The notes under the pieces were generated by a model. That model did not search any database, had not been told where the DNA came from, and saw only the letters and a list, made by a program, of their open reading frames with translations. Shown here one piece after another: positions 16,089 to 24,855 of a DNA stretch of 64,000 nt. The stretch is from the NCBI GenBank assembly GCA_018000835.1, contig JAGNJD010000008.1:469-64468 (forward strand), in the 5' to 3' direction. Position 1 is the first letter of the stretch; each line of letters starts with the position of its first letter. Both the position numbers and the translations under genes were made by a program. The DNA comes from Candidatus Goldiibacteriota bacterium. GTDB taxonomy: Bacteria; Oederibacteriota; PGYV01; DSYL01.

Positions 16089-16862
16089 ATGTTTCCTTAC
16101 GTTTATGCAGGCGATATTGAAATAAGCACTCATTTAATAATGATAATTGCAGGAATTTTATCCGGTTTTCTGCTTTTGTTATACAATATAAAAGATATGG
16201 ACTATAAAACAAAAAAATCCGTTTTATTATTTGCAATTTTGATATTCCTTCCTTTTTTCTTTGGTGGATGGCTAGGACACGTAATTGAAAATTTTATAAG
16301 TAATAAAAGTGCATGCGTTACAAAAAACAATTTATTCTGGTCTTTTTCACTGGTTTGGGGTTTTGCCCTGTCTGTTATTATTGCTTTCCCGTTAACAGGA
16401 TTACTTAAATTAAACATCTGGACTGCAGGAGACATTTTTTCAATGTCAATTGCAATAGGCGGCTTTTTTGCAAAACTTGGTTGTTTTTTTGACGGCTGCT
16501 GCTTTGGTATCCCTTCACCTGAAAATTTCCCATTTGGTATTTTTTATCCTTATGGTTCATATCCACAAACCCTTTTTGGCGACGTAAAATTATACCCGTC
16601 CCAGTTATTTGAATCATTCGCCTGGCTTATTATTTTTATTATTCTGATTTTAAGAAAAAAATATAAATCGTTTGACGGCGAATTAATTATTTTATTGTCT
16701 TTTCTTTTTGGTTTATTCAGATTTTTTATTGAATTTACGCGTTTTCACGTTGTAAAATCATTTTTATCAGAAGGTCAGATTTTTTCTTTAATATTCATAA
16801 TAATTGCACTAATTTGCTATATATTAAAACGCAAACCTTACAAAAAACTTGACAAAATATAA
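16089..16862 (+). CDS. Prolipoprotein diacylglyceryl transferase-like membrane protein
   Basis: The protein has about seven membrane segments and matches the Lgt family: MFPYVYAGDIEISTH at the start, a central LGCFFDGCCFG (near 132-142), YPSQLFESFAW near 176-186, and FRFFIEFTRFH near 215-225. In true Lgt the centre reads like GRxxNFxNGE with an essential Arg; here the place is AKLGCFF, with Lys. The His-Gly of the substrate loop is also not evident (FSLVWGFA). It thus belongs to the GCFxxGCC-type Lgt-like subgroup, whose reaction I do not know. I use the ATG at 16089 because AAAGGTGA precedes it; a TTG at 16068 is in frame. It is probably cotranscribed with the UbiA gene. Confidence 0.75.
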   Translation: MFPYVYAGDIEISTHLIMIIAGILSGFLLLLYNIKDMDYKTKKSVLLFAILIFLPFFFGGWLGHVIENFISNKSACVTKNNLFWSFSLVWGFALSVIIAFPLTGLLKLNIWTAGDIFSMSIAIGGFFAKLGCFFDGCCFGIPSPENFPFGIFYPYGSYPQTLFGDVKLYPSQLFESFAWLIIFIILILRKKYKSFDGELIILLSFLFGLFRFFIEFTRFHVVKSFLSEGQIFSLIFIIIALICYILKRKPYKKLDKI

Positions 16863-16877
16863 TTTTAAATGTATATT
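16849..16877 (+). promoter_or_regulatory. Promoter of the pilin-like cluster
   Basis: A perfect TTGACA (16849-16854), 17 bp, then TATATT (16872-16877). The -35 lies inside the last codons of the Lgt-like gene. The ATG of the pilin-like gene is at 16915 behind GAAGGA. Confidence 0.7.
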
Positions 16878-16914
16878 TACTATGAAATTATTATATTAAT
16901 TGAAGGATATTGTT

Positions 16915-19548
16915 ATGAAGTCAAAAAATAAAAAGAAAAATAAAGGGTTTACATTTATTGAAACAATGATTGTTTCAGTAATAATTGCATTTGTCATAAC
17001 TGCATCTGTAGACCTGATTTCACGGGTTTACAGGGGAATTACCATGAATCAGTTAAAAACTTATTCAGCCAACATTGCTTCTGAAAATCTCGAATTATTA
17101 AAAGACATTGGTTTTAATTCACTTAACGTAACCCCTGATGAATGTCTTCCTGACCCGCTTTCAAAACTTGAAACTTCCAATTGTCCTTCAAATCCATATC
17201 CGGTTGAAAACGTTTTTTTAAATTCAAAACCATTTAAAGTATACAAATACGTCCAGTATGCAAATGAAGACGAAGAAGGAAACATAGTTCCAAGAAAACT
17301 TGTAGAGTTAGGCGCCGGCTCTGACATGAATACAAAGCAGATTACAGTAGTCGTTGCTTATGAAGCAGATGGCATGACAAAAACAACAAAAACAACAGGA
17401 TTATTAACTTATAAGGAAGTCCCGCTTGCAGGTTCAACAATATCAGGTAGGATTATGAAAAAACTACCTGATGACTCCATTGTAAATCCGGGGCTTGGTT
17501 CAAATGCAACGGTTTATTTTACGGGATTCCCAGGATATACGACTACAATAAGTGACGACGATGGTCGTTATTCAGTGAGCGGCGTTATGCCTGGTTCTTA
17601 CGTTTTATATGCTTCAGGTCTTGGGTTTAATACTACCTATTATGCTTCAAATCCACTAATAGTTACAAAGGCAGGCTCAACAATAACGGACGTAAATTTT
17701 ATATGCCAGGCAATACAAGGAGCAGAAATAGGCGGCCATGTTTACATCCATATAACTATGGCACCTTCATCAACACCAACTGTAACTTTTACACCGGTAA
17801 TCCAGCCAACCAACACGCCAATTACAGGAACGATAATTTTAAATGCAAAAGGCTCAATGTCAGGCAAATCATCAACATGGAATAATCCATCAAATATACA
17901 GATAAACGACGGTCAGTCTGCATATGGAGATAATACAAATGACCTTCTATACACTGAATTTCAGGATGATAATATTGAAAACAGTACCATAACAGCCGTA
18001 AGAATAAAAGGATTAATTTATTCTCTTGCTTTATTGGGCGTCACAAATGGCATCAGAATACACCTGACAAAAGACAGCGGCGCACACTGGGCTGATACTT
18101 CTGTGCCAAACGGCTGGACAGGATCAATTACAACTGTTTATGCATCATGGAATTATCCAAGCATTTTTTCAGGATATGTTACAAGGCAAACAGATATAAC
18201 AAATTTATATACAACATGGGACTGGACAAAAGTCAATAGTCTTGGTGCTTGTTTTAGACACAATACAACCAGTACAGGATATATTGACTATGCATATCTC
18301 GAAGTTGATTACCGCATTGCAACACCTACCCCAACACCTGCTGAACCAACTTTTACTTATACTCCTACAATCGAGCCTACAGATACGCCCATTCCATGCG
18401 CAGATGGTTCCATAGTAAAATCAATGGATGGCCTTTCCCTTCCAACCGTATCTGCTGCATGCAATTACGTAATTCAGAACATAGACCCTACTTATGGATT
18501 TACGTCCGTATCTGCAACTTTTTATTATGGCGGAAAATCGTATTATAAATATCTGACAGGCGTCCCCGTTGCAGTTGCAACGAGAACTTATCTTGATATA
18601 TGGCTTGAAGAATCAACAGGCGTTCCTACAATTAATGGCTTTGTCTACGATGCGGTAAACAGGACTTTACCAGTAGTGAACGCGTCCGTTTATCTTTCTG
18701 ACCCGATTGACGTAACCGCAACTACGTCAGGCGGAGGTATGTATACAATAATGCCGGTAACTCCAGGTTCCTGGCAGTTATGGGCTTCTGCTCCGGGATA
18801 TAAGGTTGAAAACGTAATTAATATAACCGTATTGCAGGGCATCAATAATGCTCCCAATCTTTACCTTTATCCGATTGGAAACGTATCCGGCTGGGTTACG
18901 GATGATATTTCAGGTGAGCCTGTTTCAGGCATAACCGTGCAGTTATATAACAGTGCCCATACTCTGATAGGAAGTTCTTATACCGATGTTGACGGCTCCT
19001 ATTCAATAAAAGAAGTTCCTGCTGGTTCAAATTATAAATTATCCTTATCACTTACAAGTAATTATGAGTGCACATTTCCTGCATCCGGATACATTTACCC
19101 CGTTTCTGTCATAAAAAGTGCAACGACTGCAAACCAGAATTTCAGGATTAAACAGACATATGGAACAATAGAAGGCAAAATACAGATTGACGGGGTTGAT
19201 ATCACGGAAGGCATCCTTGTAGTTGCATACCCGTCGTCAGTAACGTATTATGCACATAACTATACCATGACTTCATCGCAGGATTATCTGCAGGGATATA
19301 CAGGCAGAATGAAAAATTTTTATCCTTCTTACGGCGTTATTTCCCAAAGGGATGCCAATTTTAAAATAAGCGTTCCGCTTGGGCAGACATATAACGTATA
19401 TGCTTATTATTCTTATTTAAGTTATACAGGCACAGTTGACAATCCCGTAAAAACACTGAAAAAATATTATAAAAAATTAACAGATATAAATCCAGAAACC
19501 GTAAATAATAACATAACCGGTCCGTTAAATTCCTGGACCGAGTATTAA
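16915..19548 (+). CDS. Very large type IV pilin-like protein with carboxypeptidase-regulatory-like repeats
   Basis: The 877-residue protein starts with a basic leader and a prepilin peptidase site (KGFTFIE, residues 10-16; cleavage after Gly11), then a hydrophobic pilin helix. This is normally the mark of 150-200-residue pilins and pseudopilins. The rest is an extended ectodomain: an Ig-like carboxypeptidase-regulatory-like domain (about 173-265), a Thr/Pro linker (about 283-303), a roughly 165-residue beta domain ending YAYLEVDYR, a second Thr/Pro linker (about 468-494), a small beta domain, and two more regulatory-like domains (about 570-655 and 656-745). It is the first gene of a five-gene cluster and has its own promoter. 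Display at the tip of a pilus or type II secretion pseudopilus is likely; adhesion is inference. Confidence 0.85.
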   Translation: MKSKNKKKNKGFTFIETMIVSVIIAFVITASVDLISRVYRGITMNQLKTYSANIASENLELLKDIGFNSLNVTPDECLPDPLSKLETSNCPSNPYPVENVFLNSKPFKVYKYVQYANEDEEGNIVPRKLVELGAGSDMNTKQITVVVAYEADGMTKTTKTTGLLTYKEVPLAGSTISGRIMKKLPDDSIVNPGLGSNATVYFTGFPGYTTTISDDDGRYSVSGVMPGSYVLYASGLGFNTTYYASNPLIVTKAGSTITDVNFICQAIQGAEIGGHVYIHITMAPSSTPTVTFTPVIQPTNTPITGTIILNAKGSMSGKSSTWNNPSNIQINDGQSAYGDNTNDLLYTEFQDDNIENSTITAVRIKGLIYSLALLGVTNGIRIHLTKDSGAHWADTSVPNGWTGSITTVYASWNYPSIFSGYVTRQTDITNLYTTWDWTKVNSLGACFRHNTTSTGYIDYAYLEVDYRIATPTPTPAEPTFTYTPTIEPTDTPIPCADGSIVKSMDGLSLPTVSAACNYVIQNIDPTYGFTSVSATFYYGGKSYYKYLTGVPVAVATRTYLDIWLEESTGVPTINGFVYDAVNRTLPVVNASVYLSDPIDVTATTSGGGMYTIMPVTPGSWQLWASAPGYKVENVINITVLQGINNAPNLYLYPIGNVSGWVTDDISGEPVSGITVQLYNSAHTLIGSSYTDVDGSYSIKEVPAGSNYKLSLSLTSNYECTFPASGYIYPVSVIKSATTANQNFRIKQTYGTIEGKIQIDGVDITEGILVVAYPSSVTYYAHNYTMTSSQDYLQGYTGRMKNFYPSYGVISQRDANFKISVPLGQTYNVYAYYSYLSYTGTVDNPVKTLKKYYKKLTDINPETVNNNITGPLNSWTEY

Positions 19549-19558
19549 GGATTAAATT

Positions 19559-20221
19559 ATGCTTAAAATAAATAAAAGTAAAAAGGGTTTTACTCTTATA
19601 GAAGCAATGATTTCAGCTGCTATTATATCCATTGTCAGCATTGGCATGTATAATCTGCTGCGCGACGGGATGTATATGTGGAATTCAGGTCTTGCAAAAA
19701 TGACGTTAACGACAGAAGGAAAAATAACCATGACTATGATAAAAAAAGCCATTCAGCAGTGCCAGGGAACAACAATTCGTATTTCAAGATTTGATTCAAA
19801 CCAGCCGGCAAATAGTTATATATCTATGGTTTTAACAGAACCGATTTTTGTCAAAACTACCGTCCAGAGATGCGGTTGCGGTTCAACATCTGATGCAATT
19901 ACGGTTGGTGCTGTCGGTGCGCCGGTTGAAATATACCAGTATAATAATTATCTGCGTGTTGTTTATCCTGAGATAAAACCTGGAACAGACCTTGGAGATT
20001 CAGAAGCAGTACAGGCAAATACATATTACAAGACGCTTACTATTTCTGCAAACGTAGAATCTATAATGTTTTCTTTTGTTGATTCAAAGAAAGGCAAAGC
20101 AATAAATACTGCCGGAAGATTTTCCAAATTTGTATGGAATAACAAAAGTCCGGTTTCAATTTTTCTAAAAGAAACAGTAATTGTGAAACGTATGCATAGT
20201 GCCGGATATTTTCACAATTAA
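19559..20221 (+). CDS. Pseudopilin / minor pilin (PilW/GspJ-like)
   Basis: The 220-residue protein has a class III signal: SKKGFTLIEAM at residues 6-16 with cleavage after Gly9, then a hydrophobic helix and a soluble domain of about 180 residues. The order after the leader (WNSGLAKM, then GKITMTMIKKAIQQ) resembles GspJ/PilW minor pilins, which seed or cap pilus assembly. A Cys-Gly-Cys-Gly stretch (RCGCGS near 101-106) is uncommon and may form a disulfide. It follows the large pilin-like gene by 10 bp and precedes the next by 16 bp, so it is in the same operon. No assembly ATPase or secretin is nearby. Confidence 0.85.
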   Translation: MLKINKSKKGFTLIEAMISAAIISIVSIGMYNLLRDGMYMWNSGLAKMTLTTEGKITMTMIKKAIQQCQGTTIRISRFDSNQPANSYISMVLTEPIFVKTTVQRCGCGSTSDAITVGAVGAPVEIYQYNNYLRVVYPEIKPGTDLGDSEAVQANTYYKTLTISANVESIMFSFVDSKKGKAINTAGRFSKFVWNNKSPVSIFLKETVIVKRMHSAGYFHN

Positions 20222-20237
20222 TTTACAGGAGTAAAAA

Positions 20238-21803
20238 ATGAAAAAGAAAAAAGCACAGGCTCTGCCATTTGTAATTGTAGTGGCTGCTGTTTTTTCCCTG
20301 CTAAGTCTTGCTCTTCTTGATTTATTCAGCATTGAGACAAAACAATTGGTAAGAACAAGTTGTATAATGCAAAAACAGGAACTCGCATCTCTTGCACTGG
20401 AACATGCCATCATGAAGTTACAGCAGGGCACAAACTGGTATAACGTCAGTTCGCTTACAAATTTAAGGGGATACTCAAAAGAATTTGAATCCCCGATAGG
20501 TAAATATGCAATACACATCGCAGATGGAAATTTATTTTTTAGCAATCTCACCGACTCAAATTCCCGTCAGGCAAAAGACGAATACAAAACAATAGGCATA
20601 AAAGTAAAATCAAAAATTCTTGATTGCACCGGTGAATATTATGCAGTCGTACAGAGAAAAATGCTTGGAGGACCTTTGATTTCAAAAGGTAAAATTGATC
20701 TTCCGTGCACTGATGCAAAAATAGATGACTCCAATTTTTACTGGGGTGACATATTTTCTGCAAATACAAACAATGGTTATTGCAGACTTCCCCGCGTTGA
20801 AGTCGCAAAAGGAAGTCCGACACAATACTGGCTGCCAAAAGTATATTCAGCAGCTGATATATATACCTCCGTTGGTTATACAGGTGGCAGGTCAGGACCT
20901 AATTATACTTTTGCATCAACCTACGATGATATGAGTCCGACTGCCCATTGTCATCCATTTTCACAATATGCAACTGCACCTGATATTGATTTTGATTATT
21001 TTAAAGGACTGGCAAAGGAAAACAAGGCATATTATGGTCCTGCCAATATACCAGGGATAGGACCAAATCCATATTATAACGCCGACCAGGATATCAGTAA
21101 GGTCTCCCAGGCAAATATTGTTACAATTATGGCTAAATTAAAATCACCTTCCTCTGTTTTATTTATTGACACAACAGACGGATTGCCAGTAAGATATTCA
21201 CCATGTAATACGTATTCAGGCAGCGTTTCAGTAACTGCAAACTTAGCCACAGATAAAACTTTGCGATTTTACGTTAACAACTCAAATCAATATATGACCT
21301 ATGGTCAGATGTTTATTATGGGACCACTGATATTTATAGGAGATTCTCCTTCCAATATCTCTAATACCTATGGATATACATGGGGTTACGGTTTTTATAC
21401 AGGAAACGACATTGATGACGTTGGAAAAGTTAAGCATCCTGATAATAATTATTTTCCACAGTTAAGTGATAATAATCATTATGTCAGAAATCTTATTGAT
21501 GATTCTCAATCCCGGCTTACAAATACAAAACATGCAGGATTAATTTATGTAAACGGGGAACTGAGAATCGGGGGGCAGCGTTCCGGTAGTTCCAATTATT
21601 CAAATATATGCATATATGGGACTATTTTTCTTGGAGAAAAGGGACGTCTTGATATGGATACCACAAATGACAACCCGTATCTTTATGTATATTACGATAA
21701 AAATCTTAATCTTTTTGGTTTTAATGGAATGTCTGTGGATACTGTATCATTTGGTGAGATAACATATCTTGTCCCAACTCCTGAACCGCAATACCCATTT
21801 TAG
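20238..21803 (+). CDS. Pilus-assembly-like protein, PilX/GspK-type N-terminus
   Basis: The 521-residue protein begins KKKKAQALPFVIVVAAVFSLLSLALLDL. This is a basic leader and hydrophobic helix like PilX and GspK minor pilins, but without the usual Phe-Thr-Leu-Ile-Glu core, so prepilin cleavage is not certain. After residue 60 it is a long, Tyr/Asn/Ser-rich, probably beta-structured domain with no motif I recognise. It ends in a Pro-rich tail (LVPTPEPQYPF). A good ribosome site (CAGGAG) sets the start. Its position after two pilin-like genes supports a role as a minor pilin or exported cargo. Confidence 0.7.
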   Translation: MKKKKAQALPFVIVVAAVFSLLSLALLDLFSIETKQLVRTSCIMQKQELASLALEHAIMKLQQGTNWYNVSSLTNLRGYSKEFESPIGKYAIHIADGNLFFSNLTDSNSRQAKDEYKTIGIKVKSKILDCTGEYYAVVQRKMLGGPLISKGKIDLPCTDAKIDDSNFYWGDIFSANTNNGYCRLPRVEVAKGSPTQYWLPKVYSAADIYTSVGYTGGRSGPNYTFASTYDDMSPTAHCHPFSQYATAPDIDFDYFKGLAKENKAYYGPANIPGIGPNPYYNADQDISKVSQANIVTIMAKLKSPSSVLFIDTTDGLPVRYSPCNTYSGSVSVTANLATDKTLRFYVNNSNQYMTYGQMFIMGPLIFIGDSPSNISNTYGYTWGYGFYTGNDIDDVGKVKHPDNNYFPQLSDNNHYVRNLIDDSQSRLTNTKHAGLIYVNGELRIGGQRSGSSNYSNICIYGTIFLGEKGRLDMDTTNDNPYLYVYYDKNLNLFGFNGMSVDTVSFGEITYLVPTPEPQYPF

Positions 21804-21811
21804 TTTCTGTA

Positions 21812-23581
21812 ATGAAATTAAATAAAATTTTTATAAATTCTGCCATTATATTTTTATTATTAATTTCTATTATATTTAATAATGTATTTTATGATTCCTA
21901 TCAGGCACCAAAGGCATCTGGTTTTCTTATTACATCATTTTTTATCTTTATTTTGCTTCTCTTTTATAAAAAGAAGGTTAATATTGACCCTGCTGTTATA
22001 TGTGCATTATGTTTATATTATTATTTCTTTATTCAGGTTCTTTTTTACAATAATAACGCTCCTTTTTATTATGTTTTTGTTTTCTTATCCCCTGCTGTCT
22101 TTTTTATTCCGTTATTCCATAAAATTGATAAACCAGAATTTTCATTATTTTTAAATTTTTTGCTTTTTCTTTCATTAATATATGGTTTGTATCAGTTTGC
22201 GTTTCTTGATATAAAAAGGCCGTATTCCTTTTTTGGGAATCCTATCTTTTTTGGAGAATTTATTTGTATTTTGTTTCCTGTCGCCGTTTTTAATTTAACT
22301 GATAAAAATTTTAAAATATTTTCTGTCATTAATATTTCGCTGTCATTAATTGTTTTATTTTTGTGCCAGTCACGTGGAGTTTTATTTTCATTTCTTGTTT
22401 CTATGGTTATATTAATATTCATGCTGATAAAATCAAAAAAACAATATTTATTTGATTTAAAAAATATAATTTATATTTTAATAATCATCGGCTTTGTTGT
22501 TATATTGAAACCAGAAATATTTAAAACAGCCGGAATTTTTATGGATAAAATAAAATCAACCTTTTCACCGGGTAATCAGGAAATATCAGAAAGAATTATG
22601 CTCGGCAAATCATCTTTAAAAATTTTTATGGATAAACCTGTATATGGTGCAGGACCCGGAAGTATAAAAAAATTATTACAATTAAAAGAATCTGATTTTT
22701 TGCGTGAAAATGATTCTTTGAAATTTATTAATTCATCCTATGCACATAATGATTATCTGCAAATAATCAGTGAAACAGGAGTAATCGGGATATTATTGTT
22801 TATCTTTCTAATATTACTTGTTTCTTATATGGTTGAAAAAGAAATTGTTTATTATAATGATAAAGAATATATTTTTACTTTATGTGTTTTTTCTTCTGTA
22901 CTATTTATATTAATTGAATCGTATTTTAATTTTCCATTATTTGTTTTTCCATCATGCATGCTTTTTTATTTTTTTCTTGGATTGTTGTATGGCGACGTAT
23001 CTTCGGATAAAAAGAAATCTGTTTTTTCCTTTCAGCCGGAAATTTTGATAATTCTGATCCTTTTACCGCTTTTTGTTTTTTTTATAAAAGATATAAAAAA
23101 AATAACTTCAAATATTTATTTATCGTCCGCAATAAAACAGACATATTCTGATATAGAAAAGGCAGAAATATTTTTTAAAAAATGCATACTGCTTGATTCT
23201 GAAAATTTTTATAATTTAACAAATTTTGGAACGTTTTATTTTAACGTAAACAAATATGAACAGAGTTTACAAATCTTCAGATATGCACTGGATTTTTATC
23301 CGTATTCAGCTGATATATATTACAATATCGGAATGATTTATAATTTACATGGGCGATATAAAGAAGCAATAAATAATTATAAAATGGCTTTGCATTTATA
23401 CCCTGACTTTTCACAGGCAAATCTTGGTTTGTATGAAATATATTCCAGGATTATGCCTGATAACGAAAATGATTATCTTATATTTTTATACAAAGCAACC
23501 GGAAAGAACCCTGATATAATTAATCAGATGGAAATTAATCCTGTTTATTTAAAGGAGATTACTTTTGAAATTACCCGTTAA
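21812..23581 (+). CDS. O-antigen ligase/polymerase-like membrane protein (Wzy_C) with TPR tail
   Basis: The family transfers glycans from a lipid carrier to lipid A, to other glycans, or (PglL/PilO type) to Ser/Thr of pilins. The 589 residues contain about 12 membrane segments. The Wzy_C core includes LCQSRGVLFSFL near 185-196 (conserved Arg), and the large periplasmic loop contains VYGAGPGSIKKL near 278-289 and YAHNDYLQIISETGVIG near 310-326 (the conserved His-Asn region). After about residue 465 there are two to three TPR units. It lies directly behind three pilin-like genes (8 bp gap), which makes a pilin O-glycosylation role attractive. LPS ligase and polymerase remain possible; the sequence does not decide. 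Confidence 0.82.
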   Translation: MKLNKIFINSAIIFLLLISIIFNNVFYDSYQAPKASGFLITSFFIFILLLFYKKKVNIDPAVICALCLYYYFFIQVLFYNNNAPFYYVFVFLSPAVFFIPLFHKIDKPEFSLFLNFLLFLSLIYGLYQFAFLDIKRPYSFFGNPIFFGEFICILFPVAVFNLTDKNFKIFSVINISLSLIVLFLCQSRGVLFSFLVSMVILIFMLIKSKKQYLFDLKNIIYILIIIGFVVILKPEIFKTAGIFMDKIKSTFSPGNQEISERIMLGKSSLKIFMDKPVYGAGPGSIKKLLQLKESDFLRENDSLKFINSSYAHNDYLQIISETGVIGILLFIFLILLVSYMVEKEIVYYNDKEYIFTLCVFSSVLFILIESYFNFPLFVFPSCMLFYFFLGLLYGDVSSDKKKSVFSFQPEILIILILLPLFVFFIKDIKKITSNIYLSSAIKQTYSDIEKAEIFFKKCILLDSENFYNLTNFGTFYFNVNKYEQSLQIFRYALDFYPYSADIYYNIGMIYNLHGRYKEAINNYKMALHLYPDFSQANLGLYEIYSRIMPDNENDYLIFLYKATGKNPDIINQMEINPVYLKEITFEITR

Positions 23582-24812
23582 AAAAATGAACAACATTATA
23601 AAGAGTCTTGAAAACTACCATATAACTCCTTTTAATTTTTTTATTTTACTGCTTTCAATCTGTTTTATAAGAAATTTTCTTGAGGGATTTATTGGTTATT
23701 CGAAAACAATAGGAACAAACCAGGATATTAAGATAACAATTACCCAGATGGGGGCGCTTTTCAACCTTGAATGGATAACTCTATATCTTTTTATAGTTCT
23801 GCTTATATATTTTATAACAAAAACGAATATTATTTCTATTTTTAAGATATCACTTGTTTTTTATAACATAATAATAATAGTTCCTGTTCTTGATTTTTTT
23901 ATTTATTTCCCGTCAGGATGTAAAATTGATTATTTGTATACTGTAAGCGATTATATCAGTGCTCTATTGTATTTTTTTGTTCCGTTTAAGGACATTAAAG
24001 TGTGCTCCGGTATCAGAATAGAAGTGTTTTTTTCCTGTATTTTTATATTTATGTATATTTTCATAAAAACAGAAAATTTTATGAAATCACTGCTTGGTGC
24101 ATTGATACTTTATTTTCTTGCAATTTCTTCTATGGCCTACCCTGTGTTTATTCTGCTTGTTTTCCTGCCTGTATATCACGGGCAGTTTGATAATTTTGTA
24201 AACAATTTCTTTTTTACACCTTCTTTTCTTGGTTCTTTTTTAAACAAATTTTCAATCATGATTGTTTTCCTGCTTATCCCCCTGCTTTTAATAACTTATA
24301 AAATTTATTATAAAGATAAAAAATTTTTATTCATGATTAAACAAATATTTTCTGTTGATACTTTTATTATATTTTTTACTATTTTTGCAGGTTTTATATC
24401 CGGTTATGGATTTTCTAATTTGTTTACTTCGTTATTTAATATTATATTCCTGATTTTTATCTTTATTTTTTCCTTTACCTTAAATATCTGTCTGACAAAT
24501 AATTTTAAAATAGAAAAAGACATAAAAAAAATTTTATTTATACTGCTGCTGATTTTTGCTCTTTCAATATCTTTTAATAATTTTTTAATGATTGTCTTGT
24601 TATTTTCAGTATGGTATATTTTCAATATTTTTGAACCTTTTATTAAAAGTATATTTTTTGATTTGTTTTTTTATCTGTTTATATTCATTATTTTATTTAT
24701 ATCCAGTTATACAATTGCACCGTCAGAAATACAAATAAATCCGTTAAATTTATCGGTCATAATTTTATTTTCCCTAATTTACCTTTACAGACAAAAAAGG
24801 CATGGTAATTAA
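23565..24812 (+). CDS. Polytopic membrane protein of unknown function
   Basis: The 415-residue protein has about ten to eleven hydrophobic segments with very short loops and no motif I recognise. It overlaps the O-antigen-ligase-like gene by 17 bp. A TTG start at 23565 has a good ribosome site (AAGGAG, 23552-23557); an ATG at 23586 is the alternative. By position it may be a flippase or accessory protein for the same glycan pathway, which is inference only. The stop codon sits in the loop of the terminator at 24795-24832. Confidence 0.7.
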   Translation: MKLPVKKMNNIIKSLENYHITPFNFFILLLSICFIRNFLEGFIGYSKTIGTNQDIKITITQMGALFNLEWITLYLFIVLLIYFITKTNIISIFKISLVFYNIIIIVPVLDFFIYFPSGCKIDYLYTVSDYISALLYFFVPFKDIKVCSGIRIEVFFSCIFIFMYIFIKTENFMKSLLGALILYFLAISSMAYPVFILLVFLPVYHGQFDNFVNNFFFTPSFLGSFLNKFSIMIVFLLIPLLLITYKIYYKDKKFLFMIKQIFSVDTFIIFFTIFAGFISGYGFSNLFTSLFNIIFLIFIFIFSFTLNICLTNNFKIEKDIKKILFILLLIFALSISFNNFLMIVLLFSVWYIFNIFEPFIKSIFFDLFFYLFIFIILFISSYTIAPSEIQINPLNLSVIILFSLIYLYRQKRHGN

Positions 24813-24832
24813 TTATTATTACCATGCCTTTT
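24795..24832. terminator. Bidirectional rho-independent terminator
   Basis: A perfect 15-bp inverted repeat, AAAAGGCATGGTAAT (24795-24809) and ATTACCATGCCTTTT (24818-24832), with an 8-bp loop. The A-run and T-run give a terminator in both directions, matching its place between convergent genes. The TAA of the upstream gene is in the loop. Confidence 0.9.
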
Positions 24833-24855
24833 AATTTAATCTATAGATTTATAGA

